Positions 32,763-42,692 are shown, counted from the stretch's first letter. The stretch: 64,000 bases of DNA from Flavobacteriales bacterium UBA2306 (GCA_002345565.1 DDVS01000001.1:242712-306711); one strand, 5' to 3'. The notes: generated by a model not told the origin, from the sequence alone. Numbers and translations are program-made.

Positions 32763-34160
32763 ATGAGCGAAACTTTGCCTCTAGATTCTGTTAAAAAATT
32801 TCTTCCACTGATATTAGCTACTGCGATTTTTATGCAGATGCTGGATTCCACAATTCTTAATACATCTTTGCCGTCAATTGCCAGAGATTTGAATGAATCT
32901 CCGCTTAATATGCAGAACACAATCATAAGTTATGTTCTCACATTAGCTCTATTTATGCCTGTTAGCGGATTTTTAGCGGACAAATTTGGGACTAAGAATA
33001 TTTTCATAACATCATTAGCTTTATTTTCAATCGGTTCATTGTTTTGTTCGTTATCACAAAATCTAACAGAATTGGTAATTTCCAGAGTAATTCAGGGCGT
33101 TGGCGGAAGTTTGATGACTCCGGTTGGGAAACTCGCACTCATCAAAACATTTGACAAAAGTGAACTTCTCAAAGCAATGAATTACGCGGTTATTCCTGCT
33201 TTGATTGGACCAGTTTTAGGACCTTTGGTTGGTGGATATTTGGTGGATTATTTGTCTTGGCACTGGATTTTTCTCATCAATATTCCGATTGGTGTTCTAG
33301 GAATTATTTTAGGTTTAAAATATATGCCGAATTACAAATCTCCCGTCATCGATTTTGACTTGAAAGGCTTTCTAATTTTCGCAATGGCTTCGTTATCACT
33401 TTCTATTTCATTAGAATTATTCGGGAATGCGAAGAATATTACGCCAGTTTTATTAGTGTTTCTATTAGGATTCTTGATGTTATATTTTTATTACAAACAC
33501 GCTAAAAAAGATAACAATCCTATTTTTCCGCTCAATCTTTTTCAGGTTCGTACATTCAGAGTTGGAATTTTGGGGAATTTGGCGACAAGATTAGGAATCA
33601 GTTCTATTCCGCTTTTGGTTCCGTTGATGATTCAAATTGCTTACGGACAATCGGCGTTTACTTCAGGTTGGATTGTTGCTCCAATGGCACTCACATCGAT
33701 GTTTGGGAAATCTGCAGTTATCAAGATTTTGGATAGATTTGGTTACCGTTCCACATTGATGGTTAATACATTTATCATCGGTTTTCTGATTTGTTGTTTG
33801 GCAATTCCGAGTATTCATAGTTCAATTTATTGGTATGTTCCGCTTTTGTTGTTTCTTGGTTTTTTCAACTCGATACAATTCACTTCAATGAATACGATTT
33901 CGATTGCTGATCTCAGAACTTATCAGACGAGTAGTGGTAATTCTTTGGTTTCTGTTAATCAGCAATTTGCGATTGGATTTGGAGTGGCGTTTGGATTAAT
34001 TATTTTAAAGATTTTTGAAGGCGACACCAAGTTTATCCATAATGAGATTCACAATGCTTTCCGTTATACGTTTTTAATTGTTGGCTTTCTAACAATTCTT
34101 TCTGGCTTAGTTTTCCGCAGACTGAATACCAGAGACGGCGATAATATGAAATCAGTTTAA
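32763..34160 (+). CDS. MFS transporter, DHA2 (EmrB/QacA-type) family
   Basis: This 465-residue inner-membrane protein has about 14 hydrophobic segments and the DHA2 motif MLDSTILNTSLPSIARDL in the first helix region. Motif A follows in GFLADKFGTKNIF, with motif C-like GPVLGPLVGGYLVDYLSWHWIF. Members export drugs, dyes or lipophilic compounds by proton antiport. No TolC or HlyD-like partner is near, so the substrate and whether it works across both membranes are unknown. Confidence 0.92.
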   Translation: MSETLPLDSVKKFLPLILATAIFMQMLDSTILNTSLPSIARDLNESPLNMQNTIISYVLTLALFMPVSGFLADKFGTKNIFITSLALFSIGSLFCSLSQNLTELVISRVIQGVGGSLMTPVGKLALIKTFDKSELLKAMNYAVIPALIGPVLGPLVGGYLVDYLSWHWIFLINIPIGVLGIILGLKYMPNYKSPVIDFDLKGFLIFAMASLSLSISLELFGNAKNITPVLLVFLLGFLMLYFYYKHAKKDNNPIFPLNLFQVRTFRVGILGNLATRLGISSIPLLVPLMIQIAYGQSAFTSGWIVAPMALTSMFGKSAVIKILDRFGYRSTLMVNTFIIGFLICCLAIPSIHSSIYWYVPLLLFLGFFNSIQFTSMNTISIADLRTYQTSSGNSLVSVNQQFAIGFGVAFGLIILKIFEGDTKFIHNEIHNAFRYTFLIVGFLTILSGLVFRRLNTRDGDNMKSV

Positions 34161-34174
34161 AAGATAATTAATAA

Positions 34175-34291
34175 ATTTGGGCAGCTTAATCCGCCTTCCG
34201 CTCCCAATCTTTTTTGCAGACGATTTCAGTTTAAATAGAACTTAAGAATACGCAAAAAAGGATTTCCGCTCAAGTCGGGTTGCGAGTGATT
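34175..34291. repeat. Candidate dispersed intergenic repeat with inverted inner arms
   Basis: Non-coding DNA between two genes holds GGCAGCTTAATCCGCCTTCC and a matching far part AGGATTTCCGCTCAAGTCGG. The inner arms CTTTTTTGC and GCAAAAAAG are inverted copies about 35 bases apart. From memory, similar G+C-richer blocks recur between genes in Chryseobacterium-like genomes, but I could not compare copies here. Confidence 0.4.
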
Positions 34292-34306
34292 CAAAGTTTA
34301 AAATAA

Positions 34307-35491
34307 ATGGATTTTTCAAAAATAATTTCTTCTGATATTCAAAACTATATCAACCTAAATCTCAATTCTGATTTAAATAAATTATTATTGAAAAAATCGC
34401 CATTCCCTGATGTTTCGATGCAAGAAATCGTACAACAAATCAAAGGTAGAAAAACAGCAGAAAAGAAGTTTCCATTCTTGACAAAAGGCGGCATTATTTT
34501 TCCTCCTAATCTTAATCTGGAACAAGCTTCATCACAATCAACCGCAGAATATAAAGCTCAAAATTTAAAAGGAAAATCTTTCCTCGATTTGACTTGCGGT
34601 TTCGGAATTGACGCTTATTTTTTATCAAAGAATTTTGATGAAGTTACTTTAATAGAACAAAATCCAGAATTGATTTCAATCGTTGAGAATAATTGGAAAA
34701 CCTTAGAAAGAAAAGCGAACTTCATTAATGAAAATCTGGAAGTATTCTTAGAAAGTCTTCGAGAGCCTCAGACTGACACTTCTACTAAATTCGATATCGT
34801 TTATCTTGACCCAGCAAGAAGAGACCAGCAAAACAAAAAGAAATTTCTTCTCGAAGACCTTTCTCCAAATCTATTAGAAATCGAGGAACAATTACATTCG
34901 ATTTCAGATAAAATCATTGTCAAATTATCGCCGTTGATTGATATTTCTTATCTCATTTCAGAATTAAAAAATATTAGTGAAATTCAAATTATTGCAGTTA
35001 GAAATGAAGTGAAAGAATTAGTTTTAATTATTGAGAATAAAGAACAAAAAACAAGGAATAAAGATATTGAGATTCGGTGTGTAAATCTGGAATCTAATGA
35101 ATCAGAGTTTTTATTCAAATTCAATGATGAGAAATTAGCAAAATCAGAGTTCTCAGAAAGTTTGAAATTTCTTTATATTCCAAACAATTCTATTCTGAAA
35201 GCTGGCGCATTTAATATAATCTCAGAAAAATTCGGATTAAAAAAACTTCATCCGAATACACATTTTTATACTTCAGAAAACAAAATCGAAAACTTTCCTG
35301 GCAGAGTTTTAGAAATAGAAAAAATCGACCCAAAAGATTTGAAAAAAGGAGAGAAGTATAATATTGTTTCCAAAAATTATCCTTTGAAACCAGAAGAAAT
35401 CAAGAAAAAATATAAACTGAATGACGGAGGAAATCATTACCTGATTTTCACGCAATCGATTAATGGAAAAGAAATCCTAAGAAGTGTATAA
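34307..35491 (+). CDS. THUMP-like domain class I SAM methyltransferase
   Basis: The 394-residue cytosolic protein has the SAM-binding motif KGKSFLDLTCGFGIDAYFLS at about residue 90, followed by VYLDPARRDQQNKKKFLLEDLSPN. The C-terminal half resembles the THUMP-like domain found in a Bacteroidota family of presumed RNA methyltransferases. The target is not known; rRNA or tRNA is likely from the fold. It has no operon partner and is followed by typA on its own promoter. Confidence 0.85.
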   Translation: MDFSKIISSDIQNYINLNLNSDLNKLLLKKSPFPDVSMQEIVQQIKGRKTAEKKFPFLTKGGIIFPPNLNLEQASSQSTAEYKAQNLKGKSFLDLTCGFGIDAYFLSKNFDEVTLIEQNPELISIVENNWKTLERKANFINENLEVFLESLREPQTDTSTKFDIVYLDPARRDQQNKKKFLLEDLSPNLLEIEEQLHSISDKIIVKLSPLIDISYLISELKNISEIQIIAVRNEVKELVLIIENKEQKTRNKDIEIRCVNLESNESEFLFKFNDEKLAKSEFSESLKFLYIPNNSILKAGAFNIISEKFGLKKLHPNTHFYTSENKIENFPGRVLEIEKIDPKDLKKGEKYNIVSKNYPLKPEEIKKKYKLNDGGNHYLIFTQSINGKEILRSV

Positions 35492-35590
35492 TTTAATTTA
35501 TTGATTAACAAAGCTTTAATTAGATGTTAATTATTTAGCCTTATTTTTAAAAATAATTGAATCAGAGTTTATCATCCCATAAAAATTCAC

Positions 35591-35598
35591 TACATTTG
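35591..35598 (+). promoter_or_regulatory. -7 promoter element of typA
   Basis: TACATTTG, a full consensus match, lies 12 bases before the ATG, giving a very short A-rich leader. Confidence 0.5.
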
Positions 35599-35610
35599 CA
35601 CGCGTAAAAA

Positions 35611-37425
35611 ATGGATATGCAAAACATTAGAAATATAGCGATTATCGCACACGTTGACCACGGAAAAACGACTTTGGTTGATAAGATTATTCACGCAACA
35701 AACATCTTCAGAGAGAATCAGGAGAGTGGTGAGTTGATTATGGATAACAACGATTTGGAAAGAGAAAGAGGAATTACGATTCTTTCAAAAAACATCTCTG
35801 TAAATTACAAAGACACAAAAATCAATGTAATTGATACGCCTGGTCACGCCGATTTTGGTGGTGAAGTAGAAAGAGTTTTGAAAATGGCTGATGGTGTAAT
35901 CTTGTTGGTAGATGCATTCGAAGGACCAATGCCACAAACGAGATTTGTACTTCAAAAAGCTTTGGAATTAGGTTTGAGACCTTTGGTTGTAATCAATAAA
36001 GTTGATAAGCCAAACTGTCGTCCAGACGAAGTTCACGACCAAGTTTTTGACTTGTTCTTCAACCTAGATGCTACGGAAGAGCAGTTGGATTTCCCAACAT
36101 TCTACGGTTCATCTAAACAAGGTTGGTTCAACACTTCATTAGAAGAAACTGATAATATTTTCCCATTATTAGACGGGATTTTACAATACGTTCCAGAACC
36201 AAAAGTAACTGAGGGTAACCTTCAGATGCAGATTACTTCATTAGATTTCTCTTCTTTCTTAGGAAGAATTGCAATCGGAAAAGTAACAAGAGGTGAGGTT
36301 AAAGAATCTCAATGGATTGGTCTTGCTCAGGCGGACGGAAAAATTGTAAAAGGAAAAGTAAAAGAACTTTACGTTTTCGAAGGTCTTGGAAAGAAGAAAG
36401 TAACCGAAGTACAAGCTGGAGATATCTGTGCTGTTGTAGGTTTCGATGCGTTCCAGATTGGAGATTCTTTCGTTGACTTAGAAAATCCTGAGCCATTGGA
36501 AAGAACAGCGATTGATGAGCCAACGTTGAATATGACATTCTCTATCAACAACTCACCTTTCTTCGGTAAAGACGGTAAATATGTTACTTCTAACCACCTT
36601 AAAGAAAGATTAACTAAGGAATTAGAGAAAAACTTGGCATTGAGAGTTCAACAGACTGATGATGCAAATACTTTCCTAGTTTTTGGTAGAGGTATTCTTC
36701 ACTTATCTGTTTTGATTGAAACAATGAGAAGAGAAGGTTACGAAATGACAATTGGTCAGCCACAAGTTATCTTGAAAGAAGATGAAAATGGTCAAAAATT
36801 GGAGCCTTATGAATCTTTGGTTGTTGACGTTCCAGAAGAATTTGCCTCCAGAGTTATCGATTTGGCAACTCAGAGAAAAGGTGACCTTCACATTATGGAA
36901 ACTAAAGGTGAAATGCAACATATGGAATTCGAGATTCCTTCAAGAGGTCTTATCGGATTGCGTTCTCAAATGTTGACTGCAACTGCTGGTGAAGCTATTA
37001 TGGCTCACCGTTTCACAGAGTATAAGCCTTTCAAAGGAGCTATTCCTGGAAGAAACAATGGCGTATTGGTAAGTAAAGGAACTGGTCCGGCTACAGAATA
37101 TTCTATCAATAAACTACAAGACAGAGGTAAGTTCTTCGTTGACCCAGGTGAGGAAATCTACACTGGTATGATTATCGGTGAGCAAAACAAACCAGGAGAT
37201 TTGGTTGTGAATATTGTAGAAGCTAAACAGTTGAACAATATGCGTGCAGCCGGAAAAGATAAAGATACTGGTGTTGCACCAAAAATCTTGTTCTCTTTGG
37301 AAGAATGTATGGAATATATCCAAGCTGATGAAGCAATCGAGGTTACGCCAAACTCCATCCGGATGAGAAAGAAAATCCTTTCTGAAGAAGATAGAAAAAG
37401 ATTGGAAAGACAAGCTAAAGCTTAA
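35611..37425 (+). CDS. typA: Ribosome-associated GTPase TypA/BipA
   Basis: TypA/BipA is a translational GTPase that binds the ribosome and helps assembly and growth under stress or cold. The 604-residue protein has the G1 motif AHVDHGKTTLVDKI, the switch II DTPGHADFGGEV and NKVDK, followed by the EF-G-like domains and the BipA-specific C-terminal region ending RMRKKILSEEDRKRLERQ. Length and motifs are normal. A hairpin terminator follows. Confidence 0.97.
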   Translation: MDMQNIRNIAIIAHVDHGKTTLVDKIIHATNIFRENQESGELIMDNNDLERERGITILSKNISVNYKDTKINVIDTPGHADFGGEVERVLKMADGVILLVDAFEGPMPQTRFVLQKALELGLRPLVVINKVDKPNCRPDEVHDQVFDLFFNLDATEEQLDFPTFYGSSKQGWFNTSLEETDNIFPLLDGILQYVPEPKVTEGNLQMQITSLDFSSFLGRIAIGKVTRGEVKESQWIGLAQADGKIVKGKVKELYVFEGLGKKKVTEVQAGDICAVVGFDAFQIGDSFVDLENPEPLERTAIDEPTLNMTFSINNSPFFGKDGKYVTSNHLKERLTKELEKNLALRVQQTDDANTFLVFGRGILHLSVLIETMRREGYEMTIGQPQVILKEDENGQKLEPYESLVVDVPEEFASRVIDLATQRKGDLHIMETKGEMQHMEFEIPSRGLIGLRSQMLTATAGEAIMAHRFTEYKPFKGAIPGRNNGVLVSKGTGPATEYSINKLQDRGKFFVDPGEEIYTGMIIGEQNKPGDLVVNIVEAKQLNNMRAAGKDKDTGVAPKILFSLEECMEYIQADEAIEVTPNSIRMRKKILSEEDRKRLERQAKA

Positions 37426-37438
37426 TCTTCATAAATTT

Positions 37439-37468
37439 AAAAGCCTTCATATTTTGAAGGCTTTTTTG
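37439..37468 (+). terminator. Intrinsic terminator after typA
   Basis: AAAAGCCTTCA and TGAAGGCTTTT form an 11-base stem with a five-base loop, 13 bases after the stop. Confidence 0.8.
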
Positions 37469-37489
37469 AATTTAAAACAAAAAAACCAG

Positions 37490-38323
37490 ATGAAACAATT
37501 TACCATAAAAATTACCTGCAAAGACGAGAAAGGTTTAGTTTATAGAATCTCCGAAATCCTTTTGGAGAATGGACTTAATATCATCAAGAATGATGAATTC
37601 GTGGATAATGAAAAAGTATTGTTCTTTATGAGAACCGAAGTTTCCGGAATCGCTGAACCTGAAAAAGTAATTGAACAACTCAAAAAGCAATTAGGTGATT
37701 GCTCAATAGAATTAAGTCAAAATGAATCCAAAAAAGTGGTGGTTTTAGTAACTAAAGAACATCATTGTTTGGCGGATTTGCTGATAAGGAATCAGTTTAA
37801 AGACCTTAATTTTAGTATTCTTGCAGTAGTTGGGAATTATGAAAATCTGAGAGAATTAGCGGAGAAATTCAATATTCCTTTTATTTATATTCCTGCAGAA
37901 AATATCACGCGAGAAGAACACGAAGAAAAAATCAAATCGGTTCTTAAAGATTACAACTACGATTATCTTGTTTTAGCCAAGTTTATGAGAATCCTTTCTC
38001 CAAGTTTTGTGAAAGATTTTGAAGGTAAAATTATTAATATTCATCATTCATTTTTACCAGCTTTTATTGGTGCAAATCCTTATAAACAGGCTTTTGAAAG
38101 AGGCGTTAAAATCATCGGAGCAACAGCGCATTTTGTAACGAACGATTTGGATGAGGGTCCAATTATTTATCAGGATATTATCAAAGTCAGTCATTCCAAA
38201 ACTGCAAAAGATTTAGCCAAAATGGGAAAAGATGTTGAGCGAATTGTTTTGGCAAATGCACTGAAATTAGTTTTCGAAGACAAAGTTTTTATTGACGGGA
38301 ATAAGACTATTATTTTTGAATAG
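37490..38323 (+). CDS. purU: Formyltetrahydrofolate deformylase PurU
   Basis: PurU splits 10-formyl-THF into formate and THF, balancing one-carbon units and supplying formate for purine synthesis. The 277-residue protein (ATG at 37490) has an N-terminal ACT domain (about residues 1-80). A formyltransferase-like domain follows with IINIHHSFLPAFIGANPY and THFVTNDLDEGPIIYQD-type motifs (here AHFVTNDLDEGPIIYQD), containing the catalytic Asn, His and Asp. It is a single gene with its own terminator. Confidence 0.95.
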   Translation: MKQFTIKITCKDEKGLVYRISEILLENGLNIIKNDEFVDNEKVLFFMRTEVSGIAEPEKVIEQLKKQLGDCSIELSQNESKKVVVLVTKEHHCLADLLIRNQFKDLNFSILAVVGNYENLRELAEKFNIPFIYIPAENITREEHEEKIKSVLKDYNYDYLVLAKFMRILSPSFVKDFEGKIINIHHSFLPAFIGANPYKQAFERGVKIIGATAHFVTNDLDEGPIIYQDIIKVSHSKTAKDLAKMGKDVERIVLANALKLVFEDKVFIDGNKTIIFE

Positions 38324-38340
38324 AAAAGTTAACAAATTAT

Positions 38341-38371
38341 AAAAGCATCCAATTATTCGGATGCTTTTTTG
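38341..38371 (+). terminator. Intrinsic terminator after purU
   Basis: AAGCATCC, a loop of about eight bases and GGATGCTTTTTT form a stem with a T run. Confidence 0.75.
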
Positions 38372-38404
38372 TATTTCTGATATTATCGTTTAGTTTTGCA
38401 AACT

Positions 38405-39970
38405 ATGCGTTTCAGATTATCATTTTTCCAAATATTATTATTGGCAGTTGTTGTGATTTCTTGTGCAACAAAAACTAAGAAATCACCTTCCAAATCAGGT
38501 GTTAAAAAACCTGTTGTAAAAACAGAAGTCAAGCTTCCACCAAAACCAATTGTCAAATTGGATAACATCGATTTGCCTGAAATCAAAAGAGAATTCAGAG
38601 CGGTTTGGATTGCTTCGGTTGCAAATATCAATTGGCCTTCGAGAAATAACCTTTCTGTTGACCAGCAAAAACAAGAAGCTATACAATTACTGAATCTTCT
38701 CGTTGACCTTAATTTCAATGCAGTGATTTTGCAAGTTCGTCCTTCCGCAGATGCTTTGTATAAAAGCCAGCACGAACCTTGGTCTTATTTTTTAACGGGA
38801 CAAATTGGTCAAGCGCCTTATCCCGAATATGACCCTTTGCAATTTTGGATACAAGAATCTCACAAACGCGGTCTGGAATTTCACGCTTGGCTCAATCCGT
38901 TTCGTGCGCATCATTCCAACGGTGGACAAATCACTTCAGAATCTATGGTGAAAAAATCGCCAGACAATATTGTTAAGTTGAAAAACGGAATGTATTGGTT
39001 TGATCCGGCTGACGACAGAACGCAGGAACAAGCTTCGAAAGTGGTGAAAGATATCATTTCGAGATATGATGTGGATGGAATTCATTTGGATGATTATTTC
39101 TATCCCTATGCTGAATATAATGGTGGGAGAGATTTTCCCGATTACAAATCTTGGTCGCTTTATCAGAAATCCGGTGGAACACTTTCAAGAGCGGATTGGA
39201 GACGTGCGAATGTGAACAAATTCGTGAAGCGAATCTATGACGAAATCAAAGCTCAGAAAAATGATGTTAAATTTGGAATCAGTCCTTTTGGAATTTGGAA
39301 ACCTGGTTTTCCTGCAGGAATCAAAGGTTCTTCTCAATATGACGAATTGTATGCGGATGCAAAACTTTGGCTGAATCAAGGTTGGATTGATTATTTCACA
39401 CCTCAGTTGTATTGGCCTGTAGATTCACCAGGACAAAGTTTTCCGCTTCTTTTGCAGTGGTGGAGTGATGAGAACACAAAAGGTCGTCATCTTTGGCCAG
39501 GTTTGAATACGGTTGCTGTTAAATCTCCAAACAGGGCGATAGAAATTGCTCGTGAAATAGATGTAACAAGACAAATCTTGAAAAAAAATACAGGAGAAGT
39601 CCATTGGAGTATTGCCGGAATCACAAAGAATTATGCAATGCAACAGGAATTAAAAACCAATTCCTACAAAGAAAAAGCTTTGATTCCCGAAACTACTTGG
39701 CTTGCTTCTAAAGAATTACCTGAATTGAATGTAACTTGGAAAAAACAATCCAATAATGTTTCAATCAATTGGAACAAACAAATCGAAGCCTTGTCTTATG
39801 TGATTTATTTAAAATATGGAAACAATTGGCAAACAGAAATCCTTTCTCCGGAAATCATTAGTAAAAATGTAGCTTCAGAATCTAATGGGAAAAAACTTTC
39901 GACAATTGTTGTGAGGTCTATGAATAAGCTTGGGAAATTGGGTGGTTATAAAGTTGTTTTGGTAAATTAA
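38405..39970 (+). CDS. GH10-like (DUF187) lipoprotein glycosidase
   Basis: The start at 38405 gives a lipoprotein signal with the lipobox VVVISC. The roughly 521-residue protein is a family 10-like glycosyl hydrolase (GHL10, DUF187) with REFRAVWIASVANINWPS, FHAWLNPFRAHHSN, DVDGIHLDDYFYPY and FGISPFGIWKPG. A Fn3-like end follows. It should be anchored in the envelope and act on peptidoglycan or polysaccharide; related proteins cut denuded peptidoglycan glycan strands. It has no operon partner. Confidence 0.9.
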   Translation: MRFRLSFFQILLLAVVVISCATKTKKSPSKSGVKKPVVKTEVKLPPKPIVKLDNIDLPEIKREFRAVWIASVANINWPSRNNLSVDQQKQEAIQLLNLLVDLNFNAVILQVRPSADALYKSQHEPWSYFLTGQIGQAPYPEYDPLQFWIQESHKRGLEFHAWLNPFRAHHSNGGQITSESMVKKSPDNIVKLKNGMYWFDPADDRTQEQASKVVKDIISRYDVDGIHLDDYFYPYAEYNGGRDFPDYKSWSLYQKSGGTLSRADWRRANVNKFVKRIYDEIKAQKNDVKFGISPFGIWKPGFPAGIKGSSQYDELYADAKLWLNQGWIDYFTPQLYWPVDSPGQSFPLLLQWWSDENTKGRHLWPGLNTVAVKSPNRAIEIAREIDVTRQILKKNTGEVHWSIAGITKNYAMQQELKTNSYKEKALIPETTWLASKELPELNVTWKKQSNNVSINWNKQIEALSYVIYLKYGNNWQTEILSPEIISKNVASESNGKKLSTIVVRSMNKLGKLGGYKVVLVN

Positions 39971-40081
39971 ATTGCTATCCCCAAAACCGGTTACAATTCT
40001 TATTCAAAAAAAAATTTTTTTCAGTAGTAAACTAAATATTTCAAATAAAACTCTAATTTTATTGAAAATAAATCTATTACT

Positions 40082-41185
40082 ATGTCCATCAACAGAAGAG
40101 ACTGGCTAAAAACCGCTTTTTTAGGAAGTGCCGCTTTGACGCTTTCACCATTAGAATTTTTCGCAAAAGAAACTCCCAATTTCAACTTATTAAAAAAAGA
40201 TAACGAAACCATCCGACTTTGTTTCAACGAGAATCCTTTTGGAACATCGCCGAAAGCTTTGGAAGCGATGCAAAACAGTCTCAGATTTTCATCTTTGTAT
40301 GATTTCAAGTTTGCGGATATTCTGAGTGAAAAGTTGGCAGAAAACAATCATACTAAAAAAGAAAATCTTTTGGTTGCTGCAGGTTCATCTTTTCTGTTGG
40401 AACTGATTACCAAATATGTCTCGATTAACAAAGGACATTTCATCATTCCAGACCCGTCTTTCACGATTTTTGAACCGATTGCTGAGTTTCTTGGAATGTC
40501 AAAATCTGTAATTCCTCTGAATGACAAAAAGAAAATCGACTTGGAAAAGATGAAAAGTTCTATCCAAAAGGACACAAAACTAATCTATATCTGCAATCCA
40601 AATAATCCAACAGGAGATTTGCTTTCACGGCAAGAAATTGAGAATTTCATCAAATCTATTCCAGATAATATCATCATTTTGGTTGACGAAGCTTACATCG
40701 AATTTACAACTCAGAAATCTCTCAGCGATTTGGTTGATGTCTATAAAAACCTGATTGTGACGAGAACATTTTCCAAACTTTATGGATTTGCAGGTGCAAG
40801 ATTAGGTTACGCTATTGGAAACCCCAAATTGATTGTTGAATTGAAAAAACTTCAAAGCTGGAGTGGTGCGGAAATCAGTGTTGTGACAATGGCTGGTGCA
40901 ATTGCAGGAATTGAGGATAAAGAATTTATCAATAAAGTTCTAGATAATAATCAGAAAGCAAAAGATTTTACGATTTCAGAATTTAATAAACGAGGGATTA
41001 AAACCATTCCGTCTTCGGCTAATTTTATTTATTTTTCTTTGGAAAATTACACAGGTGATTATTTCAAAAAACTGAAAGACGCTAAAATCCTTGGCGGAAA
41101 AACCTACGAGCAAAAAGGAAAATGGACGAGAATAAGCCTTGGAACGATGGAGCAGATGCAGAAGTATTTTGAGGTGATTTCTTAA
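40082..41185 (+). CDS. PLP aminotransferase with Tat-type signal (HisC-like)
   Basis: This fold-type I aminotransferase of 367 residues resembles histidinol-phosphate aminotransferase: CNPNNPTGD, LVDEAYIEFT and TRTFSKLYGFAGARLGYA, with the PLP lysine at about residue 232. The N-terminus carries a twin-arginine signal (NRRDWLKTAFLGSAALTLSP), so the folded enzyme with cofactor would be exported. This is rare among aminotransferases but recurs in Bacteroidota. It is not in a his operon, so it is probably not the biosynthetic HisC. Confidence 0.88.
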   Translation: MSINRRDWLKTAFLGSAALTLSPLEFFAKETPNFNLLKKDNETIRLCFNENPFGTSPKALEAMQNSLRFSSLYDFKFADILSEKLAENNHTKKENLLVAAGSSFLLELITKYVSINKGHFIIPDPSFTIFEPIAEFLGMSKSVIPLNDKKKIDLEKMKSSIQKDTKLIYICNPNNPTGDLLSRQEIENFIKSIPDNIIILVDEAYIEFTTQKSLSDLVDVYKNLIVTRTFSKLYGFAGARLGYAIGNPKLIVELKKLQSWSGAEISVVTMAGAIAGIEDKEFINKVLDNNQKAKDFTISEFNKRGIKTIPSSANFIYFSLENYTGDYFKKLKDAKILGGKTYEQKGKWTRISLGTMEQMQKYFEVIS

Positions 41186-41195
41186 AATTAAAATT

Positions 41196-41720
41196 ATGAA
41201 AAATAAAATTTTGCGGATATTTTCATTAATACTTTTCTTGCCTTCATTTATTTGTTTTTCTCAAATTAATAAAAATCAGCTAGAAGTAGAGAGAGAAGTT
41301 TATGTTATTGATAGTCTTAGTAATTCAGTTATCGATTCAGTTTCATTAATAATGCGAGATAGTATTAATGTACGGGTTTTAAAATTTGATAAGAAAATAA
41401 TTACTCAAAATATATTAAGAAATCGAAATACACATTTTGAAATCAAATATTATTTTAAGGATAATAAGTTATTCTTTATTAAAATTGAAGAACAACATCC
41501 ACAACTAATTGATTTAAAGAGATATTCTGAATATTATATTTTTGACGATAAAATCTATTCCAAAAATTACTACCAGAATATGAGAATTTGCTTACCAATT
41601 TCTGTTGAGGATATGATGAATGGAATGGGTTACAATATTCAACTAACTGAAAAGTTTATGCAGAAATATGTTTTTAATCTTTACAGAAAAATTAAAAAAC
41701 TCAATCCAAAACATTACTAA
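41196..41720 (+). CDS. Secreted hypothetical protein
   Basis: I do not recognise this 174-residue protein. A signal peptide (LRIFSLILFLPSFICFSQ) directs it out of the cytosol. The rest is mostly alternating polar and hydrophobic residues, suggesting beta strands, with no known motif. It follows the aminotransferase gene by ten bases and may be in the same operon. Its last codons overlap the end of the convergent AraC gene. Base use is AT-richer than in the aminotransferase. Confidence 0.65.
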   Translation: MKNKILRIFSLILFLPSFICFSQINKNQLEVEREVYVIDSLSNSVIDSVSLIMRDSINVRVLKFDKKIITQNILRNRNTHFEIKYYFKDNKLFFIKIEEQHPQLIDLKRYSEYYIFDDKIYSKNYYQNMRICLPISVEDMMNGMGYNIQLTEKFMQKYVFNLYRKIKKLNPKHY

Positions 41721-42573
41721 GCTCCTTCCTATATTGAGAAGGACTTTTTTTTGTGTATTCTTTAAAGGTCTTATTAAAGTAACTGAAGTTGTTGAAACCA
41801 CTTTCAAAACAGATTTCGTTGATGCTCAAAGGTTGCTCTGTCAGGAGTTTTAAAGCGTGAGTAATTCGATATTCGTTGACGAATTGTGTGAAAGTCTTGT
41901 TCGTGATTTTTTTGAAATATCTGCAAAATGACGGAACAGTCATTGTTGCCAATCCTGCCACATCTTCCAAAGCAATCTGGTCTTTGAAATTATCTTTCAC
42001 GTGATTGAAAATCAGATTGATTCGGTCGTTATCTTCTTTTTGCGTTTGCAGATAGTATTTTCCTGCATTCAGGATTTGAAAATCTTTGGTGTCAGAAAGT
42101 TCTTTCAGGATGTCGATTAATTTCAAAAGTCTGTCGAGAGAAGAAGCTTCTGATAGAATTTCCATTTTCTCACGAATCGATTTTTTCACTTCATCACCGA
42201 AAACAATTCCTGATTTTGCGGTATTCAGCAATGCTAAAATTCTGCTCATTTCGGGAACATTCCAAAAAGATTCGCCTAGAAAATCGGGAGAAAATTGGAT
42301 GACAATTTCGTAATCGTTATTGGTGTTTTCATTCGTCATTCCACAATGCGGAAGATTGCTTCCAATCAAAATCATATCGCCATCGGAAAAGTGCGAAATG
42401 TTACTTCCAATCTGTCTTTTCCCTGAACCACCACATACGAAAATCAGCTCAATTTCAGGATGATAATGCCAAACATGAGATTTGATATTCTCATTTTTCT
42501 GGAATTTGAGAAGCGTAAAACTACTGCCTATATTAGGATTAATAGCTTCGAAAGAAGGACTGTGATGTTTCAT
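41701..42573 (-). CDS. AraC-family transcriptional regulator with cupin sensor
   Basis: The 290-residue regulator has an N-terminal cupin with HVWHYHPEIELIFVCGGSG and a metal- or sugar-binding type pocket. The C-terminal AraC double helix-turn-helix (about residues 185-290) has VPSFCRYFKKITNKTFTQFVNEYRI and NEICFESGFNNFSYFNKTFKEYTKKSPSQYRK. It probably senses a small sugar-like ligand and may control itself or the secreted protein encoded divergently at 42730. AT-rich repeats lie between the two. Confidence 0.9.
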   Translation of the reverse strand: MKHHSPSFEAINPNIGSSFTLLKFQKNENIKSHVWHYHPEIELIFVCGGSGKRQIGSNISHFSDGDMILIGSNLPHCGMTNENTNNDYEIVIQFSPDFLGESFWNVPEMSRILALLNTAKSGIVFGDEVKKSIREKMEILSEASSLDRLLKLIDILKELSDTKDFQILNAGKYYLQTQKEDNDRINLIFNHVKDNFKDQIALEDVAGLATMTVPSFCRYFKKITNKTFTQFVNEYRITHALKLLTEQPLSINEICFESGFNNFSYFNKTFKEYTKKSPSQYRKELSNVLD

Positions 42574-42692
42574 AATTCAAAATTACAAAATATATTTAAT
42601 ATTAACTTTGTTGCAGTTATTAATATTTATTTAATGTTAATATAGAACATATATGTGAAAATCGTATTGTATCAAATCCTGTTTATCCATCC

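Noticed and set aside
42597..42660. AT-rich inverted and direct repeats between AraC and the secreted gene
   Set aside because: The half-sites (ATTAAC and GTTATTAAT) are imperfect and made only of A and T; such matches are expected by chance here.
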